DNA from: Auanema rhodensis
Taxonomy: Eukaryota > Nematoda > Chromadorea > Rhabditida > Rhabditidae
Assembly: GCA_964057225.1 (NCBI GenBank)
Contig: OZ059896.1
Span: 12,942,501 to 13,006,500 of the forward strand
DNA: 64,000 nt
Direction: 5' to 3'
Of this stretch, positions 52,046 to 64,000 are shown piece by piece. The translations under genes and the position numbers were made by a program. A model generated the notes under the pieces. It was not told where the DNA came from. It did not search any database and worked only from the letters and a program-made list of their open reading frames with translations. How positions within the stretch are numbered: the first letter of the stretch is position 1; every line of letters begins with the position of its first letter.

Positions 52046-54318
52046 TTAGCATAAATTAAAGTTCACGTAAAATTAAAAGTCATGGTTACCATGCACCAAT
52101 ATCAATAAAAATTTCTTATTAGGCTAAAATGGACATGAGGAATCTAATTTTGAGAACCGCATTTCTTTATTTTTCACAGGAAGCGAGTTACATACCATGT
52201 GCACATCACGTGTACAATTAATTAGCATAAATTAAAGTTCACGTAAATTTCAAAGTCATGGTTACCATTCACCAATATCAATAAAAATTTGTTTTTAGAC
52301 TAATATGGACATGGGTAATCTAATTGTGAAAACCGCATCTCTTTATCTTTAACGGGAAGCGAGTTACATACCATGTGCACATCACATGTACAATTAATTA
52401 GCATAAATTAAAGTTCACGTAAAGTTCAAAGTCATGGTTACCATGCACCAATATCAATAAAATTTTGTTCTTAGACTAATATGGACATGGGTAATCTAAT
52501 TTTGAAAACCGCATTTCTTTATCTTTCACGGGAAGCGAGTTACATACCATGTGCACATCACGTGTACAATTAATTAGCATAAATTAAAGTTCACGTAAAA
52601 TTAAAAGTCATGGTTACCATGCACCAATATCAATAAAAATTTCTTATTAGGCTAAAATGGACATGAGGAATCTAATTTTGAGAACCGCATTTCTTTATCT
52701 TTCACGGGAAGCGAGTTACATACCATGTGCACATCACGTGTACAATTAATTAGCATAAATTAAAGTTCACGTAAATTTCAAAGTCATGGTTACCATTCAC
52801 CAATATCAATAAAAATTTGTTTTTAGACTAATATGGACATGGGTAATCTAATTTTGAAAACCGCATCTCTTTATCTTTAACGGGAAGCGAGTTACATACC
52901 ATGTGCACATCACGTGTACAATTAATTAGCATAAATTAAAGTTCACGTTAATTTCAAAGTCATGGTTACCATGCACCAATATCAATAAAAATTTGTTCTT
53001 AGATTAATATGGACATGGGTAATCTAATTTTGAAAACCGCATTTCTTTATCTTTCACGGGAAGCGAGTTACATACCATGTGCACATCACGTGTACAATTA
53101 ATTAGCATAAATTAAAGTTCACGTTAATTTCAAAGTCATGGTTACCATGCACCAATATCAATAAAAATTTGTTCTTAGATTAATATGGACATGGGTAATC
53201 TAATTTTGAGAACCGCATTTCTTTATCTTTCACGGGAAGCGAGTTACATACCATGTGCACATCACGTGTACAATTAATTAGCATAAATTAAAGTTCACGT
53301 AAATTTCAAAGTCATGGTTACCATGTATCAATAAAAATTTGTTATTAGACTAATATAGACATGAGGAATCTGACTTTGAAAATCGCATCTCTTTATCTTT
53401 AACGGGAAGCGAGTTACATACGATGTGCACATCACGTGTACAATTAATTAGCATAAATTAAAGTTCACGTTAATTTCAAAGTCATGGTTACCATGCACCA
53501 ATATCAATAAAATTTTGTTCTTAGACTAATATGGACATGGGTGATCTAATTTTGAAAACCGCATTTCTTTATCTTTCACGGGAAGCGAGTTACATACCAT
53601 GTGCACATCACGTGTACAATTAATTAGCATAAATTAAAGTTTACGTTAATTTCAAAGTCATATTACCATGCACCAATATCAATAAAACTTTGTTCTCAGA
53701 CTAATATGGACATGGGTAATCTAATTTTGAAAACGCATTTCTTTATCTTTCACGGGAAGCGAGTTACATACCATGTGCACATCACGTGTACAATTAATTA
53801 GCATAAATTAAAGTTCACGTAAAGTTCAAAGTCATGGTTATCATGTATCAATGAAAATTTGTTATTAGACTAATATAGACATGAGGAATCTAATTTCGAA
53901 AATCGCATCTCTTTATCTTTAACGGGAAGCGAGTTACATACCATGTGCACATCACGTGTACAATTAATTAGCATAAATTAAAGTTCACGTAAACTTCAAA
54001 GTCCTGGTTACCATGCACCAATATCAATAAAACTTTGTTCTCAGACTAATATGGACATGGGTAATCTAATTTTGAGAACCGCATTTCTTTATTTTTCACG
54101 GGAAGCGAGTTACATACCATGTGCACATCACGTGTACAATTAATTAGCATAAATTAAAGTTTACGTTAATTTCAAAGTCATATTACCATGCACCAATATC
54201 AATAAAACTTTGTTCTCAGACTAATATGGACATGGGTAATCTAATTTTGAAAACCGCATTTCTTTATCTTTCACGGGAAGCGAGTTACATACCATGTGCA
54301 CATCACGTGTACAATTAA
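52046..54318 (+). repeat. 2273-bp 13-monomer unit, copy 1
   Basis: A run of thirteen monomers. Markers are TTTTTCACAGG (CACAGG at 52175), CTAATTGTGAAAACC (TAATTGT near 52321), AATCTGACTTTG (TGAC at 53371), CATACGATG (53420), GGGTGATCT (near 53540), a one-base loss GAAAACGCATTT (AAACGC at 53731) and ATCAATGAAAATT (near 53850). Thirteen 176-bp monomers would make 2288 bp; the 15-bp shortfall is explained by short-class monomers and the one-base losses. All of these markers recur in the next unit at exactly 2273 bp. Confidence 0.9.
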
Positions 54319-56591
54319 TTAGCATAAATTAAAGTTCACGTAAAATTAAAAGTCATGGTTACCATGCACCAATATCAATAAAAATTTCTTATTAGGCTAA
54401 AATGGACATGAGGAATCTAATTTTGAGAACCGCATTTCTTTATTTTTCACAGGAAGCGAGTTACATACCATGTGCACATCACGTGTACAATTAATTAGCA
54501 TAAATTAAAGTTCACGTAAATTTCAAAGTCATGGTTACCATTCACCAATATCAATAAAAATTTGTTTTTAGACTAATATGGACATGGGTAATCTAATTGT
54601 GAAAACCGCATCTCTTTATCTTTAACGGGAAGCGAGTTACATACCATGTGCACATCACATGTACAATTAATTAGCATAAATTAAAGTTCACGTAAAGTTC
54701 AAAGTCATGGTTACCATGCACCAATATCAATAAAATTTTGTTCTTAGACTAATATGGACATGGGTAATCTAATTTTGAAAACCGCATTTCTTTATCTTTC
54801 ACGGGAAGCGAGTTACATACCATGTGCACATCACGTGTACAATTAATTAGCATAAATTAAAGTTCACGTAAAATTAAAAGTCATGGTTACCATGCACCAA
54901 TATCAATAAAAATTTCTTATTAGGCTAAAATGGACATGAGGAATCTAATTTTGAGAACCGCATTTCTTTATCTTTCACGGGAAGCGAGTTACATACCATG
55001 TGCACATCACGTGTACAATTAATTAGCATAAATTAAAGTTCACGTAAATTTCAAAGTCATGGTTACCATTCACCAATATCAATAAAAATTTGTTTTTAGA
55101 CTAATATGGACATGGGTAATCTAATTTTGAAAACCGCATCTCTTTATCTTTAACGGGAAGCGAGTTACATACCATGTGCACATCACGTGTACAATTAATT
55201 AGCATAAATTAAAGTTCACGTTAATTTCAAAGTCATGGTTACCATGCACCAATATCAATAAAAATTTGTTCTTAGATTAATATGGACATGGGTAATCTAA
55301 TTTTGAAAACCGCATTTCTTTATCTTTCACGGGAAGCGAGTTACATACCATGTGCACATCACGTGTACAATTAATTAGCATAAATTAAAGTTCACGTTAA
55401 TTTCAAAGTCATGGTTACCATGCACCAATATCAATAAAAATTTGTTCTTAGATTAATATGGACATGGGTAATCTAATTTTGAGAACCGCATTTCTTTATC
55501 TTTCACGGGAAGCGAGTTACATACCATGTGCACATCACGTGTACAATTAATTAGCATAAATTAAAGTTCACGTAAATTTCAAAGTCATGGTTACCATGTA
55601 TCAATAAAAATTTGTTATTAGACTAATATAGACATGAGGAATCTGACTTTGAAAATCGCATCTCTTTATCTTTAACGGGAAGCGAGTTACATACGATGTG
55701 CACATCACGTGTACAATTAATTAGCATAAATTAAAGTTCACGTTAATTTCAAAGTCATGGTTACCATGCACCAATATCAATAAAATTTTGTTCTTAGACT
55801 AATATGGACATGGGTGATCTAATTTTGAAAACCGCATTTCTTTATCTTTCACGGGAAGCGAGTTACATACCATGTGCACATCACGTGTACAATTAATTAG
55901 CATAAATTAAAGTTTACGTTAATTTCAAAGTCATATTACCATGCACCAATATCAATAAAACTTTGTTCTCAGACTAATATGGACATGGGTAATCTAATTT
56001 TGAAAACGCATTTCTTTATCTTTCACGGGAAGCGAGTTACATACCATGTGCACATCACGTGTACAATTAATTAGCATAAATTAAAGTTCACGTAAAGTTC
56101 AAAGTCATGGTTATCATGTATCAATGAAAATTTGTTATTAGACTAATATAGACATGAGGAATCTAATTTCGAAAATCGCATCTCTTTATCTTTAACGGGA
56201 AGCGAGTTACATACCATGTGCACATCACGTGTACAATTAATTAGCATAAATTAAAGTTCACGTAAACTTCAAAGTCCTGGTTACCATGCACCAATATCAA
56301 TAAAACTTTGTTCTCAGACTAATATGGACATGGGTAATCTAATTTTGAGAACCGCATTTCTTTATTTTTCACGGGAAGCGAGTTACATACCATGTGCACA
56401 TCACGTGTACAATTAATTAGCATAAATTAAAGTTTACGTTAATTTCAAAGTCATATTACCATGCACCAATATCAATAAAACTTTGTTCTCAGACTAATAT
56501 GGACATGGGTAATCTAATTTTGAAAACCGCATTTCTTTATCTTTCACGGGAAGCGAGTTACATACCATGTGCACATCACGTGTACAATTAA
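54319..56591 (+). repeat. 2273-bp 13-monomer unit, copy 2
   Basis: Counterparts are CACAGG 54448, TAATTGT 54594, TGACTTTG 55644, CATACGATG 55693 and AAACGC 56004. Even rare private changes (CACATGTAC, CACAGG, the lost C in AAACGC, ATCAATGAAAA) are shared with copy 1, and I noticed no difference. The identity runs on into a partial third repeat to about 56714, where TTATTTTTCACAGG gives way to TTATCTTTCACGGG. Confidence 0.9.
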
Positions 56592-59500
56592 TTAGCATAA
56601 ATTAAAGTTCACGTAAAATTAAAAGTCATGGTTACCATGCACCAATATCAATAAAAATTTCTTATTAGGCTAAAATGGACATGAGGAATCTAATTTTGAG
56701 AACCGCATTTCTTTATCTTTCACGGGAAGCGAGTTACATACTATGTGCACATCACGTGTACAATTAATTAGCATAAATTAAAGTTCACGTAAATTTCAAA
56801 GTCATGGTTACCATTCACCAATATCAATAAAAATTTGTTTTTAGACTAATATGGACATGGGTAATCTAATTTTGAAAACCGCATCTCTTTATCTTTAACG
56901 GGAAGCGAGTTACATACCATGTGCACATCACGTGTACAATTAATTAGCATAAATTAAAGTTCACGTTAATTTCAAAGTCATGGTTACCATGCACCAATAT
57001 CAATAAAAATTTGTTCTTAGATTAATATGGACATGGGTAATCTAATTTTGAAAACCGCATTTCTTTATCTTTCACGGGAAGCGAGTTACATACCATGTGC
57101 ACATCACGTGTACAATTAATTAGCATAAATTAAAGTTCACGTTAATTTCAAAGTCATGGTTACCATGCACCAATATCAATAAAAATTTGTTCTTAGATTA
57201 ATATGGACATGGGTAATCTAATTTTGAGAACCGCATTTCTTTATCTTTCACGGGAAGCGAGTTACATACCATGTGCACATCACGTGTACAATTAATTAGC
57301 ATAAATTAAAGTTCACGTAAATTTCAAAGTCATGGTTACCATGTATCAATAAAAATTTGTTATTAGACTAATATAGACATGAGGAATCTAACTTTGAAAA
57401 TCGCATCTCTTTATCTTTAACGGGAAGCGAGTTACATACGATGTGCACATCACGTGTACAATTAATTAGCATAAATTAAAGTTCACGTTAATTTCAAAGT
57501 CATGGTTACCATGCACCAATATCAATAAAATTTTGTTCTTAGACTAATATGGACATGGGTGATCTAATTTTGAAAACCGCATTTCTTTATCTTTCACGGG
57601 AAGCGAGTTACATACCATGTGCACATCACGTGTACAATTAATTAGCATAAATTAAAGTTTACGTTAATTTCAAAGTCATATTACCATGCACCAATATCAA
57701 TAAAACTTTGTTCTCAGACTAATATGGACATGGGTAATCTAATTTTGAAAACCGCATTTCTTTATCTTTCACGGGAAGCGAGTTACATACCATGTGCACA
57801 TCACGTGTACAATTAATTAGCATAAATTAAAGTTCACGTAAAGTTCAAAGTCATGGTTATCATGTATCAATAAAAATTTGTTATTAGACTAATATAGACA
57901 TGAGGAATCTAATTTCGAAAATCGCATCTCTTTATCTTTAACGGGAAGCGAGTTACATACCATGTGCACATCACGTGTACAATTAATTAGCATAAATTAA
58001 AGTTCACGTAAACTTCAAAGTCCTGGTTACCATGCACCAATATCAATAAAACTTTGTTCTCAGACTAATATGGACATGGGTAATCTAATTTTGAGAACCG
58101 CATTTCTTTATTTTTCACGGGAAGCGAGTTACATACCATGTGCACATCACGTGTACAATTAATTAGCATAAATTAAAGTTCACGTAAAGTTCAAAGTCAT
58201 GGTTACCATGTAACAATAAAAATTTGTTATTAGACTAATATAAACATAAGGAATCTAATTTTGAAAATCGCATCTCTTTATCTTTAACGGGAAGCGAGTT
58301 ACATACCATGTGCACATCACGTGTACAATTAATTAGCATAAATTAAAGTTCACGTAAAGTTCAAAGTCATGGTTACCATGCACCAATATCAATAAAATTT
58401 TGTTCTTAGACTAATATGGACATGGGTAATCTAATTTTGAAAACCGCATTTCTTTATCTTTCACGGGAAGCGAGTAACATACCATGTGCACATCACGTGT
58501 ACAATTAATTAGCATAAATTAAAGTTCACGTAAAATTCAAAGTCATGGTTACCATGCACCAATATCAATAAAAATTTCTTATTAGGCTAAAATAGACATG
58601 AGGAATCTAATTTTGAAAACCGCATTTCTTTATCTTTCACGGGAAGCGAGTAACATACCATGTGCACATCACGTGTACAATTAATTAGCATAAATTAAAG
58701 TTCACGTAAAATTCAAAGTCATGGTTACCATGCACCAATATCAATAAAAATTTCTTATTAGGCTAAAATAGACATGAGGAATCTAATTTTGAAAACCGCA
58801 TTTCTTTATCTTTCACGGGAAGCGAGTTACATACCATGTGCACATCACGTGTACAATTAATTAGCATAAATTAAAGTTCACGTAAAATTCAAAGTCATGG
58901 TTACCATGCACCAATATCAATAAAAATTTGTTCTTAGACTAATATGGACATGGGTAATCTAATTTTGAAAACCGCATCTCTTTATCTTTAACGGGAAGCG
59001 AGTTACATACCATGTGCACATCACGTGTACAATTAATTAGCATAAATTAAAGTTCACGTTAATTTCAAAGTCATGGTTACCATGCACCAATATCAATAAA
59101 ACTTTGTTCTTAGATTAATATGGACATGGGTAATCTAATTTTGAAAACCGCATTTCTTTATCTTTCACGGGAAGCGAGTTACATACCATGTGCACATCAC
59201 GTGTACAATTAATTAGCATAAATTAAAGTTCACGTAAACTTCAAAGTCATGGTTACCATGCACCAATATCAATAAAAATTTCTTATTAGGCTAAAATGGA
59301 CATGAGGAATCTAATTTTGAGAACCGCATTTCTTTATCTTTCACGGGAAGCGAGTTACATACCATGTGCACATCACGTGTACAATTAATTAGCATGAATT
59401 AAAGTTCACGTAAATTTCAAAGTCATGGTTACCATGCACCAATATCAATAAAATTTTGTTTTTAGACTAATATGGACATGGGTAATCTAATTTTGAAAAC

Positions 59501-61823
59501 CGCATCTCTTTATCTTTAACGGGAAGCGAGTTACATACCATGTGCACATCACGTGTACAATTAATTAGCATAAATTAAAGTTCACGTTAATTTCAAAGTC
59601 ATGGTTACCATGCACCAATATCAATAAAAATTTGTTCTTAGATTAATATGGACATGGGTAATCTAATTTTGAAAACCGCATTTCTTTATCTTTCACGGGA
59701 AGCGAGTTACATACCATGTGCACATCACGTGTACAATTAATTAGCATAAATTAAAGTTCACGTAAAGTTCAAAGTCATGGTTACCATGTATCAATAAAAA
59801 TTTGTTATTAGACTAATATAGACATGAGGAATCTAATTTTGAAAATCGCATCTCTTTATCTTTCACGGGAAGCGAGTTACATACCATGTGCACATCACGT
59901 GTACAATTAATTAGCATAAATTAAAGTTCACGTAAAGTTCAAAGTCATGGTTACCATGTATCAATAAAAATTTGTTATTAGACTAATATAGACATGAGGA
60001 ATCTAATTTTGAAAATCGCATCTCTTTATCTTTAACGGGAAGCGAGTTACATACCATGTGCACATCACGTGTACAATTAATTAGCATAAATTAAAGTTCA
60101 CGTAAAGTTCAAAGTCATGGTTACCATGCACCAATATCAATAAAATTTTGTTCTTAGACTAATATGGACATGGGTAATCTAATTTTGAAAACCGCATTTC
60201 TTTATCTTTCACGGGAAGCGAGTTACATACCATGTGCACATCACGTGTACAATTATTTAGCATAAATTAAAGTTCATGTAAAATTAAAAGTCATGGTTAC
60301 CATGCACCAATATCAATAAAAATTTCTTATTAGGCTAAAATGGACATGAGGAATCTAATTTTGAGAACCGCATTTCTTTATCTTTCACGGGAAGCGAGTT
60401 ACATACCATGTGCACATCACGTGTACAATTAATTAGCATAAATTAAAGTTCACGTAAAGTTCAAAGTCATGGTTACCATGCACCAATATCAATAAAATTT
60501 TGTTCTTAGACTAATATGGACATGGGTAATCTAATTTTGAAAACCGCATTTCTTTATCTTTCACGGGAAGCGAGTTACATACCATGTGCACATCACGTGT
60601 ACAATTATTTAGCATAAATTAAAGTTCACGTAAAATTAAAAGTCATGGTTACCATGCACCAATATCAATAAAAATTTCTTATTAGGCTAAAATGGACATG
60701 AGGAATCTAATTTTGAGAACCGCATTTCTTTATCTTTCACGGGAAGCGAGTTACATACCATGTGCACATCACGTGTACAATTAATTAGCATAAATTAAAG
60801 TTCACGTAAATTTCAAAGTCATGGTTACCATTCACCAATATCAATAAAAAATTGTTTTTAGACTAATATGGACATGGGTAATCTAATTTTGAAAACCGCA
60901 TCTCTTTATCTTTAACGGGAAGCGAGTTACATACCATGTGCACATCACGTGTACAATTAATTAGCATAAATTAAAATTCACGTAATGTTCAAAGTCATGG
61001 TTACCATGCACCAATATCAATAAAATTTTGTTCTTAGACTAATATGGACATGGGTAATCTAATTTTGAAAACCGCATTTCTTTATCTTTCACGGGAAGCG
61101 AGTTACATACCATGTGCACATCACGTGTACAATTAATTAGCATAAATTAAAGTTCACGTAAAATTAAAAGTCATGGTTACCATGCACCAATATCAATAAA
61201 AATTTCTTATTAGGCTAAAATGGACATGAGGAATCTAATTTTGAGAACCGCATTTCTTTATCTTTCACGGGAAGCGAGTTACATACCATGTGCACATCAC
61301 GTGTACAATTAATTAGCATAAATTAAAGTTCACGTAAATTTCAAAGTCATGGTTACCATTCACCAATATCAATAAAAATTTGTTTTTAGACTAATATGGA
61401 CATGGGTAATCTAATTTTGAAAACCGCATTTCTTTATCTTTCACGGGAAGCGAGTTACATACCATGTGCACATCACGTGTACAATTAATTAGCATAAATT
61501 AAAGTTCACGTAAAGTTCAAAGTCATGGTTATCATGTATCAATAAAAATTTGTTATTAGACTAATATAGACATGAGGAATCTAATTTCGAAAATCGCATC
61601 TCTTTATCTTTAACGGGAAGCGAGTTACATACCATGTGCACATCACGTGTACAATTAATTAGCATAAATTAAAGTTCACGTAAACTTCAAAGTCCTGGTT
61701 ACCATGCACCAATATCAATAAAACTTTGTTCTCAGACTAATATGGACATGGGTAATCTAATTTTGAGAACCGCATTTCTTTATTTTTCACGGGAAGCGAG
61801 TTACATACCATGTGCACATCACG
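56592..61823 (+). repeat. Mixed monomers with local 176- and 352-bp duplications
   Basis: To about 58.4 kb the order is that of the preceding units but without their private changes (AACTTTG in place of GACTTTG; CATACGATG near 57438; GGGTGATCT still present near 57560). CGAGTAACAT at 58471 and 58647, together with AAAATAGACATGAG at about 58590 and 58766, mark one monomer duplicated in place at 176 bp. Two adjacent short monomers sit near 59700-60040. CGTAAAGTTCAAAG at 60101 and 60453 marks a two-monomer (352-bp) duplication whose first copy has a private TTCATGTAAAATT near 60273. Confidence 0.75.
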
Positions 61824-64000
61824 TGTACAATTAATTAGCATAAATTAAAGTTCACGTAAAGTTCAAAGTCATGGTTACCATGCACCAATATCAATAAAAT
61901 TTTGTTCTTAGACTAATATGGACATGGGTAATCTAATTTTGAAAACCGCATTTCTTTATCTTTCACGGGAAGCGAGTTACATACCATGTGCACATCACGT
62001 GTACAATTAATTAGCATAAATTAAAGTTCACGTAAAATTAAAAGTCATGGTTACCATGCACCAATATCAATAAAAATTTCTTATTAGGCTAAAATGGACA
62101 TGAGGAATCTAATTTTGAGAACCGCATTTCTTTATCTTTCACGGGAAGCGAGTTACATACCATGTGCACATCACGTGTACAATTAATTAGCATAAATTAA
62201 AGTTCACGTAAATTTCAAAGTCATGGTTACCATTCACCAATATCAATAAAAATTTGTTTTTAGACTAATATGGACATGGGTAATCTAATTTTGAAAACCG
62301 CATCTCTTTATCTTTAACGGGAAGCGAGTTACATACCATGTGCACATCACGTGTACAATTAATTAGCATAAATTAAAGTTCACGTTAATTTCAAAGTCAT
62401 GGTTACCATGCACCAATATCAATAAAAATTTGTTCTTAGATTAATATGGACATGGGTAATCTAATTTTGAAAACCGCATTTCTTTATCTTTCACGGGAAG
62501 CGAGTTACATACCATGTGCACATCACGTGTACAATTAATTAGCATAAATTAAAGTTCACGTTAATTTCAAAGTCATGGTTACCATGCACCAATATCAATA
62601 AAAATTTGTTCTTAGATTAATATGGACATGGGTAATCTAATTTTGAGAACCGCATTTCTTTATCTTTCACGGGAAGCGAGTTACATACCATGTGCACATC
62701 ACGTGTACAATTAATTAGCATAAATTAAAGTTCACGTAAATTTCAAAGTCATGGTTACCATGTATCAATAAAAATTTGTTATTAGACTAATATAGACATG
62801 AGGAATCTGACTTTGAAAATCGCATCTCTTTATCTTTAACGGGAAGCGAGTTACATACGATGTGCACATCACGTGTACAATTAATTAGCATAAATTAAAG
62901 TTCACGTTAATTTCAAAGTCATGGTTACCATGCACCAATATCAATAAAATTTTGTTCTTAGACTAATATGGACATGGGTGATCTAATTTTGAAAACCGCA
63001 TTTCTTTATCTTTCACGGGAAGCGAGTTACATACCATGTGCACATCACGTGTACAATTAATTAGCATAAATTAAAGTTTACGTTAATTTCAAAGTCATAT
63101 TACCATGCACCAATATCAATAAAACTTTGTTCTCAGACTAATATGGACATGGGTAATCTAATTTTGAAAACGCATTTCTTTATCTTTCACGGGAAGCGAG
63201 TTACATACCATGTGCACATCACGTGTACAATTAATTAGCATAAATTAAAGTTCACGTAAAGTTCAAAGTCATGGTTATCATGTATCAATGAAAATTTGTT
63301 ATTAGACTAATATAGACATGAGGAATCTAATTTCGAAAATCGCATCTCTTTATCTTTAACGGGAAGCGAGTTACATACCATGTGCACATCACGTGTACAA
63401 TTAATTAGCATAAATTAAAGTTCACGTAAACTTCAAAGTCCTGGTTACCATGCACCAATATCAATAAAACTTTGTTCTCAGACTAATATGGACATGGGTA
63501 ATCTAATTTTGAGAACCGCATTTCTTTATTTTTCACGGGAAGCGAGTTACATACCATGTGCACATCACGTGTACAATTAATTAGCATAAATTAAAGTTTA
63601 CGTTAATTTCAAAGTCATATTACCATGCACCAATATCAATAAAACTTTGTTCTCAGACTAATATGGACATGGGTAATCTAATTTTGAAAACCGCATTTCT
63701 TTATCTTTCACGGGAAGCGAGTTACATACCATGTGCACATCACGTGTACAATTAATTAGCATAAATTAAAGTTCACGTAAAATTAAAAGTCATGGTTACC
63801 ATGCACCAATATCAATAAAAATTTCTTATTAGGCTAAAATGGACATGAGGAATCTAATTTTGAGAACCGCATTTCTTTATCTTTCACGGGAAGCGAGTTA
63901 CATACTATGTGCACATCACGTGTACAATTAATTAGCATAAATTAAAGTTCACGTAAATTTCAAAGTCATGGTTACCATTCACCAATATCAATAAAAATTT
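61824..64000 (+). repeat. Displaced third version of the 2273-bp unit, truncated by the window end
   Basis: Markers lie exactly 7164 bp from those of the second 2273-bp unit: GACTTTG 55644/62808, CATACGATG 55693/62857, AAACGC 56004/63168 and CATACTATG 56740/63904. The match starts where CACATGTAC (near 54659) faces the normal CACGTG, and it extends to the last base of the window. The array therefore continues beyond 64000. Confidence 0.85.

Larger units (their letters stand above)
1..64000 (+). repeat. Satellite DNA array, 176-bp monomer, head-to-tail
   Basis: The window consists entirely of one satellite family; both ends are inside the array. Seen: the 176-bp period holds from the first monomers (TGAGGAATCT/TGGGTAATCT at 1, 177, 353, 529, 705) to the end, and all copies read have ACGGGAAGCGAG on the + strand, with no inverted segment noticed. 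Monomer lengths are mainly 176 bp, with 170-bp and 175-bp classes and rare 1-2 bp indels. The consensus is about 32% GC. Known: satellites of about 150-180 bp, close to nucleosome length, are typical of many plant and animal centromeres. Inferred: this is a centromeric or pericentromeric block. It could instead be subtelomeric or interstitial heterochromatin, because no flanking sequence is present to decide. The family is not recognised, so no name is given. Confidence 0.98.

Noticed and set aside
1-64000. CRISPR-like array of repeats and spacers
   Set aside because: The whole 176-bp unit is repeated; there are no unique spacers between short repeats, no leader and no cas genes.
1-64000. LTR or other transposon insertion, inverted array segment, telomere repeat or microsatellite
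   Set aside because: Reading through the window the 176/170-bp period never breaks, no reverse-orientation CTCGCTTCCCG was noticed, and no simple-repeat tract longer than a few bases is present.

Overview
The whole 64 kb window is one uninterrupted tandem satellite array. I see no gene, tRNA or rRNA, transposon, microsatellite or telomere tract, and no CRISPR array. The monomer is 176 bp. The period was read directly from the spacing of TGAGGAATCT/TGGGTAATCT (starting at 1, 177, 353, 529 and 705) and of ACGGGAAG (1097 to 1273). A near-consensus monomer has 56 G+C in 176 bases (about 32% GC). A second length class of about 170 bp lacks 6 bp, and a minor class of about 175 bp lacks 1 bp. That gives roughly 365 monomers. 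Every monomer I read is in the same orientation (head-to-tail).

Organism: a eukaryote, and most likely a centromeric or pericentromeric (or other heterochromatic) block of a plant or animal chromosome assembled from long reads. This is inferred from monomer size, AT-richness, array purity and nested higher-order repeats. I do not recognise the monomer. To my eye it is neither the Arabidopsis 178-bp repeat nor primate alpha satellite, and I do not assign a species.

Layout. Monomers fall into recurring variant types, and runs of types are copied as higher-order repeats (HORs). 1-4240: an imperfect pair of ~2.1 kb blocks. 4241-6890: mixed monomers with a 352-bp dimer duplication. 6891-8240: a divergent subfamily. 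8300-10393: three copies of a 698-bp four-monomer HOR. 10812-15357 and 15358-20073: two ~4.5-4.7 kb HOR copies, followed by a partial third. 24449-27368: a copy of 18841-21760 displaced by 5608 bp. 27369-45102: about five copies of a ~4.2 kb HOR. 45103-48244: a 1571-bp tandem duplication. 52046-56591: a 2273-bp tandem duplication with no difference seen at any marker. 61824-64000: a third, displaced version of that unit. The first 1.7 kb matches the segment starting at 30615.

Each monomer carries a conserved half rich in short palindromes (ATGTGCACAT directly followed by CACGTG, then TGTACA; also CATGGTTACCATG) and a more variable half that defines the types. The only open reading frame of note (66 codons, 46429-46629) is a by-product of two stop-removing variants in neighbouring monomers and is not a gene. 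The real content of the window is the evolutionary record of unequal exchange and gene conversion, plus a possible protein-binding or non-B-DNA module repeated some 365 times. Offsets were measured by eye from diagnostic variants. Block edges are approximate unless stated.
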